This document shows positions 57,391-64,000 of a DNA stretch of 64,000 bases, in pieces. The notes under the pieces are model-generated. The model did no database searches, was not told the DNA's origin, and saw only the letters and a program-made list of their open reading frames with translations. This DNA is from Limonium bicolor. Taxonomy: Eukaryota; Streptophyta; Magnoliopsida; Caryophyllales; Plumbaginaceae. The position numbers and the translations under genes are program-made. Numbering within the stretch: position 1 is the stretch's first letter; every line of letters starts with the position of its first letter. Location: positions 266,734,131 to 266,798,130 of the forward strand of contig CM041779.1 in the NCBI GenBank assembly GCA_023374045.1, given 5' to 3'.

Positions 57391-60300
57391 TGTAACACCC
57401 CATCCAACAACAAACACATAATAACAATCTGCAGCGGAAACTCAACTCATCACATTACTTATCCCAATGGTGTTACACGCCGTTAACCACCCACGTGGCT
57501 AACAAGGCTAATACATTTACATTGTATCGGTCTGATGGACTAGATTCCCGAGCAACTACACAATACAATCCTTATTCCATCTTCAACATTTATTATATAC
57601 ATACACTCCCCCTGTACCGAGTATTTACAACTACTGCCGATAACAACTTCGTTCTTACTACGCCTATCATACTCACGCCGTTCAAATGGCTACCCATGTA
57701 TAACATCTGCCCCGTCCTACTCTCGAACGGCTTCCAGCTCCTCGTACCTGAAATAGGAAAAGAAGAGAAAGGGTGGCCCCCAAGGGGCTCAGCACCTTTG
57801 CTGGTATGGTAATCCCGCAGCCCACATGCTACCGGGCCACGCACGACTAATTGTCGTCTTAGCATGCAGTTGATTATATTTAAATCATGCATACAAGCCA
57901 TAACCATACAACACATAGCATTTCGCCTCAATGGGCTCAACCTATAACCAAAACATCCACACCTAACCAACCATCCAATGATTCCTTAAACCCTAGAGTG
58001 GCTCTCCTCTAAACGGAGCTACTTCCTTAACGAACGACGTGTACCCATCAATCGGGTTATCCTTAAACGCTTCTTGTCACAAGCTGGGATTCATTTCCAT
58101 GATCCGCACATTCCATATCATACAACATATCTCATTTCTCTCATAATAAAACATAATAACACCTTTCTTGTTTCAACGTACATATGATGACATCGCATCC
58201 ATTTAAAGCATCGAATATATATATACATACCATAGCATAGCAAGGGAATTTGCATAGCACCATAACATTACATAACACCATAAAATCGGTTCTCACAAGG
58301 AACCTTCCATCATAGTTAGTATACCATGTGAGCCTAGGGATTTTTGTCAATCCCATGTTAAGCTCGTTACCATCCTCGTTACCGTCCGGTTATATAGAAC
58401 GGTTAACTTATACCCAAGGTGAGTCGGATATAGTGATCCCAAGCACACCGAAATAACATACGTATGCCCCTGTGGCCCGACGTGAGTCAGTAACTAGCTT
58501 TGGATAAGCTAAGGAAGGTAGAAACCAAATTGGAATACCACCTATACATACACCAAGAGAGCCGAACCGGATAAGATAACGACTCCCGTCCATCACACGC
58601 GTGGCCGGAACAACCGGACTCCTCACCCCCCATTAGTACATATACACTTATAAATAAGTAGTTAGGGATCCATTATGGAGCCTACCACATCCACACACCA
58701 TACGGTATCATAACCGAGTTAAGCACACAAGGGAGGTTCACACACTTGCATACAACAACAATATCCAACTAACTCACACATAGCCGTGGTTAGCACGTTC
58801 CCAAGGGTTGGGCCGTCAACTCCGAATACCGATCACTCATGTGTTCCTAGTTTTGGTTAGCTAAGGTTTAACACATACTTGAGATTAAATGGTATCGGAG
58901 ACCAAATTCGCCACATAAATGAATTACTATAAACTCATTACATGTTTTAATCTTACAAGGTGGCAAACACTCAAGAAAACATATTGGCATACAAGCCGGT
59001 GTAATCCGGTAGGACACAGGTTGCAAGAAAACCATACCTGTCACCGGAGTCCACTTTACCACGTCCACTTATGTTCCTCGAGCAATTCTCGAACAACTGT
59101 TGACATGACATGTTCTTTTATTAACATTGGGGTAACATGTTTGTTTTAAAGTCTAATGCTTATAACTTTCCCCGTTAACTTGGTTAAATAACTTTACATT
59201 TTAACTTGTTTTTACTTTTACATTTTGATACAACTTTTCACCCACTTAATTGCCATTTAAACTCACCTAACATGTCCATAACAACCTTATAACATCATTA
59301 CCTACCAATCCCCATCATCACATAACATTTCATAACCTGAAACCATGTTTTTGGTCCGACCGACCCACCGTCCGACCCACAGCTGGGTCGGTCCATTACA
59401 GAACCCTTTTACTTCCTTATAATCATGCCCGTCCGACCCACGTCCGACTCACTCGACTGGGTCGGACCATGTGCGAACATTTTCTTCCTTTGAAACTTGA
59501 CCGACCGACCCATGTCCGACCCACCCTTTTGGGTCGGACCATTACCGAACACATTCCTAACATCTTACAGAGGCTCGACCGACCCAAAACTGGGTCGGAC
59601 CCCTGGGTCGGTCGCCTTCTATACTTACCCAAACTTTGCCAATCTTCACCAAACTTCTCCTAAGGCCTCTTAATGCTTTCTAACAACATTTGGTAACCTT
59701 ATATCCACATACAACATTCATGAAACTCATTTTCTAACTCCTTAAGCCTTTACTTATTTCCTTGTAAAATTTCCTTAACACTTTCAACATTTGTACTAGG
59801 TTCCTAAATGGTGTTTCTCACCTATTATAACTACTATCCCAAAACACTTTCTCCTCATCTTAACATCATCTCTTAAGCATCATTTTCTCCTTATTCATCA
59901 ACATGACCTAAACCTTAAACAAACTTCTCCAAGACTTTAATATATTCTCAAAACACACATTGAATTCCTAGAGCTTCCAATATAATACCTAAATCCTTGC
60001 ATCACTCTAAATCACCTTAATACATGTTTTCTTCTTAAGTAAACATTCATTCACCTTTAACCCTTCCTAGTTCACCGAAACTCACTTACCACACTTAGAA
60101 CTTCCTACACATTTCCCAAATTTGGCCATAGCTTCTCTAGTATATACTCACATCCAAACACTTAGGTTTTTACCTTAATTCATTCAAGAACACCTAAAAT
60201 CCATCAAACACATTTTATACACAAACTTCACACATTTTGCACTACATCACAATATAGTGCATAACTTAAATTGCTTGGCACTTAGGCCCTTAAATAACAT

Positions 60301-61980
60301 GGCTCTTAGGCCCTTAAATTGCATAAACCTTAAACACTGAATTTCCCACATAATAATGCCTTTGACCTGCAATACACCCAACAATACATATGTTCTTTTA
60401 CTAGTCTCCTTGAGAACACTTTACTAGGTCATTCACCATTTGCTCTTTAGGTAGTTTTAACAAGCATTATAAGCTTATTTCTCCTAAGGCATTAAACCAC
60501 ATTGAGATAGCTTGTTTACCTCTTTTCTTCCCAAATTTCTTTCTTGTTTCCTTGTAAACCGGTAAGGCATTTGGTTCCTTGCCAACAACTAAACAATATA
60601 CCAACATTGAAATGAGTATATAAGCTTTAAGCTTTATCTCATTGTAAACCCTAGTTACATATATTATCTTAAGGTATTAACATGATTGTTTTACCTTGGA
60701 ATGGAAAGTGAGCTTGAATATATATCAAGAGAGGACTCCTCCTTGCCCTTGGAAGATTCAAATGAAGCTAAAACAAGCAAGATAAATACACCATTGTGAG
60801 GTGAATTTTCGGACAACATGAAAACATGGAGGAAACATGGATTTTCTTTGAGTTTCCTTACCTTGAAGCAAAGGAGAGCATGAATATGTGAAAAGGTGAG
60901 CTCAAGCTCCTCCCATGGTGGTTTCTCTTGGCACCGAAATGGAGGTTTTGAAGTTTTGAAAAGACAAGATTGTAGAGCTTGACTTAACTAAGAGAATGGT
61001 GGTCTTGAAATTGAATTTGGACCATGGAGCTAGAAGATACAAGAGGTCAAAGATGGAGTTTGGTGTGGTACTATTGCAAACCGTGAGAGAATGAAGAAGA
61101 GAGGTTAGTGGTGGTGTTTGGAACCGTGGGAAATGAAGGAAAGGAAGGGAGAATGAAGATAGAACTTACTTTTGAAGATATTTATATGTAAAGTAAATAG
61201 TAACTATATTAGTCATCTTTATTTACTTCACAAAATAACAAGAGAGTGGTGAGTCACCACACCTTAGAAAACCGGCCCCCTTATAATTATGAGGGTAATA
61301 TAGTCTTTGTTTGTCAATTTAATTACTTAATACAACATATGTTATAAACTAGCTTGTAAAAGTTACTATTCACAAACTAAGGCACATAGAAGTGAAATTT
61401 TTGATTTCCCACTAATATGGCCACCCAAATGTGATACTATATAGTACACATGTTAATTAAAGAGTAATGATGGACATTTAGCCATTCAAAACTCATTTAC
61501 AAGACAATTTTTCAAAAACGTGCTTTAAGACTCCTTAAAGCACATTTTGTGTTTTAACTTGTTTTCAAGCTTGGTTTTCTTTGGTAATTGATTTAATATG
61601 TTCCTTAACATATAAATAAGGCATAGGTATGACCATTAGGCCTTATACACATTTATCCCAAGGTTAGAGCACATTTTAGCCCATTTTGACCTTAAGGCAT
61701 TTATTTGTGTTTTGTTTGGTTTCATTGTCTACCAAAGTTTCCTAAGGACTTAATTAGCCTTATAAAGTCATAAATAAGCATTATCAAGTCTTGGTAGGCT
61801 CTTTGGGTCCTAGCCAAGCTCACTTCAAGCTTAGAGCATGTTTTTGCTCAAACCGTGTCTTAGTGTTTTATTGTGTTTTACCATGGTTTACATGGTTCAT
61901 TTGTGTTTCTAAGGCACTTTTTAGCCTTTAAATACCATAGTTTAACATTTACACAACATACCAAGGTTTGGGGTATTTCA
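57391..61980 (-). repeat. R3 LTR (left copy)
   Basis: This 4590-bp LTR carries the U5 hairpin at 57482-57503, a donor-like site near 59031, and a hairpin array at 59352-59615 mixing CCGACCGACCC and GTCCGACCC units, intermediate between R1 and R4. The GGTCCGGGAC trio of R1 is missing. Its 59750-60110 part has extra sequence relative to R1. Confidence 0.9.
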
Positions 61981-64000
61981 ATCTACCCCCCTTAAAAGAA
62001 CTTCGTCCTCGAAGTTCACATTTCCTCGCATCATTGGATTAGAATACGGGAATTACTTATAGCCATAAAACTTCCATTACCAACCACCCTTTACATCCAA
62101 CCTCGGACTTAATGGTCCGGGCAACATATCCACATTATACATAAAATATCATACTCACATGGTAACCTCGGACTTAATGGTCCGGGTACCTTCACCATAC
62201 TTGCACCCATACAATATCCCTCAGACTCTTAGGTCTGGGTGACATAACCACATTTAGACTCATAGGTCTATGTAACACAACACATTTAGACTCATAGGTC
62301 TTGATAGCACACACTTTAGGAGATCAAAGTCAAATAACCCTTATCACCCATGCCAAACAACATGTCATAGCATGTATATCAAACAGAAATACCTTTTCCA
62401 TCTCTCCATGGGCTCAAGTCCCATGTTGAGTACATATACACTGTGATCCCGCAGAACCCGATCGCGATGGACACTTTCTGGTCCCCGTTCCTTTGGGAGA
62501 TCAAAACATTCACTTAATTTTTAACATATGTACTTCTCATGTCACCGGTCCGAAGACAAAGGCTCATACGTCCTCAGCTCGTGAGCAAGTACTACAAAAA
62601 TATTCTTTACTAGGTTAAGTATAAGAAGATCTTTTATTCAAAATATTAATCGATTGTTTGAAAACACCAATTGAAAATCCTTTTGAAAACACCACACAAC
62701 TCCAAGTCCAATTTATGCTCCTTGTATTTTTCTTAACATGGTTGTTTGTGACCACTTACCGGGAGCTTCAAGAGTCACCCAACCCTGATGTGATCAGCAT
62801 CAGTGTTGAACTATCTTTCCACCCCAATTTGTGTTCGGCTTCCCTTGATCTCATGATAATCAAGTTTCACCTCCCACTTCATTTTCAACCAACAATTAAT
62901 TCAAGCATATCCCATTTTCTATCTTTGAATCCTTCTAGTCATAATCATAACATCTCCAAGGGATAGAACTCCGTCTATCAATTATCACCCAAATCCAACT
63001 TAATTCTCACTAGGTTCTATGTCGGTCTCATAGTCCTTCATAAATCACAACATTGTATATATATACATATATTTTTATCAAAATACAATACATGGCTTAC
63101 ATTTATGCACCGTCGGGGTTTTAGTTTCCCCGGGAGTTTCTTTACTCCCTTCCACTTGTACCCTCACACACCACTGTTTACAAAATTCACACACTTCCTA
63201 CAATGGTATTCGCATCTTCTGTGCGCAATTACCACAATTTAACCACAAATAAATGCGTATGTTTATATAACACACGCGTCAACCATTATAACAAATCATT
63301 TTGTGCTATGCACAACCCAGTTCACGTACACTTGTACGGTAAAACACACTGAGTGGTTTTGCGCTCTACCCCCCTTAAAAGGGATTTCGCCCACGTAATC
63401 AATCACTGAGCATTGGCTTAAAATGTTCTGCCGTCGTGAAGTGTTTTAACTTCCACGCGGTCTATTACACAATGGATTCTGATTAGAGGATCTTAACATA
63501 TTAGCGGTTTAGTTCCTAAACCAAGAATTCGCATTGGAGTTGTAACTCATAACCAGTTTCGGTCCTGGCCTGTAAGGCTTCTAGGCATTGATGACTAGCC
63601 ATCCATTCGTATTCACAACGTATACCCGGTACCTGACGCATGGGCTCACTGGCCTCTGTTGCGCAACCCTGATAATTATAGAGCTGGTTTGCCCCATTCG
63701 TTACTGTTAATGTATTGAACATCTCCAATGTATTACCCTTATCTAGGTAACAATGGTTTCTCAACCGACGCATGGTATCTCTTACCCTGAGCGAATTCGG
63801 TGAGTTTCACGATTTTCCATCCACTTCTCCAATAGCTTACCGCATAAACTACTATGTAATTCACAATGATTGACTTACTTCTACCGACTTACTGTCGGTT
63901 GAGATTAAGCTACTACCTAGTGTGTAGTGCTCTCTCAGTTATTTCCCACACCTGGGGTATATCTCATACCGACCTTTGGTATTTAGTGTTACTGTAGTTA
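61981..64000 (-). other. R3 internal region (partial), non-coding
   Basis: It begins with the PPT module (61981-62016, hairpin GAACTTCG/CGAAGTTC), contains the conserved block at 62747-62880, and has the internal PPT module at 63365-63400 with one stem mismatch (GATTTCG). No coding domain is seen. Confidence 0.8.

Larger units (their letters stand above)
57391..64000 (-). mobile_element. R3: second R1-family element, running off the window
   Basis: The left LTR starts TGTAACACCCC after the flank TTTAT (57386-57390). The LTR ends at 61980, and the PPT and internal region follow with the same order as R1 (61981-64000 matches about 20655-23000 of R1). It is in minus orientation. The PBS and second LTR lie beyond the window. 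It is similar to but clearly distinct from R1, with many substitutions and larger indels in the LTR. Confidence 0.9.

Noticed and set aside
57391..57420. R3 start taken as the 3' LTR of the AlkB element
   Set aside because: R3 lies in the opposite orientation, starts in mid-protease, and matches the R1 LTR, not 4919-8240.

Overview
This window is repeat-dense nuclear DNA from a plant, almost certainly an angiosperm with a large genome. I find no host gene outside transposons. The evidence is a CACTA (En/Spm-type) DNA transposon, several Ty3/gypsy LTR elements with plant tRNA-iMet or tRNA-Asp primer-binding sites, and plant-style splice sites. I cannot name the species.

Layout. (1) 1-4918: the 3' parts of two plus-strand LTRs, R0 (1-2955) and R5 (to 4918); R0 appears to sit inside R5. 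(2) 4919-57390: a plus-strand Ty3/gypsy element, called here the AlkB element. It has an LTR end at 8240, a tRNA-iMet PBS, a gag split by short introns, an intact AlkB-type 2-oxoglutarate/Fe(II) oxygenase domain (56037-56752) and a retropepsin domain. R3 (57391 onward) then interrupts it, so RT and integrase, if present, lie beyond the window. (3) 9980-55958: a CACTA transposon in minus orientation (TTT target duplication) inserted in the third gag intron of the AlkB element. Its native content, about 10 kb, is a broken TNP2 transposase and a Ptta/TNPA-like gene ending in a Ulp1-type cysteine protease domain. (4) Two long non-coding LTR elements, R1 (15895-37763, TSD CTCAT) and R4 (37941-52013, TSD TGACT), interrupt TNP2 only 177 bp apart. 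(5) R2 (25521-33282, TSD CTATG), an Athila/Tat-like element with gag and protease but no RT, sits inside one LTR of R1. (6) R3 (57391-64000 and beyond) is a second member of the R1 family.

The order of insertion can be read from the nesting: AlkB element, then CACTA inside it, then R1 and R4 inside the CACTA, then R2 inside R1. R3 entered the AlkB element independently.

The headline is the AlkB domain between the Gag zinc knuckle and the protease of an LTR retrotransposon. All metal- and 2OG-binding residues are present, and the gag-AlkB-pro region is interrupted by introns of about 70 bp whose removal keeps the reading frame. The second theme is that the non-coding elements R1, R3 and R4, whose bulk sequence has diverged, keep the same structured cis-elements. 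These are a hairpin over the PBS, a U5 hairpin with an invariant GTGG loop and covarying stem, two hairpin-plus-polypurine modules (one terminal, one internal), and a branched structure in the leader that could be a packaging signal.
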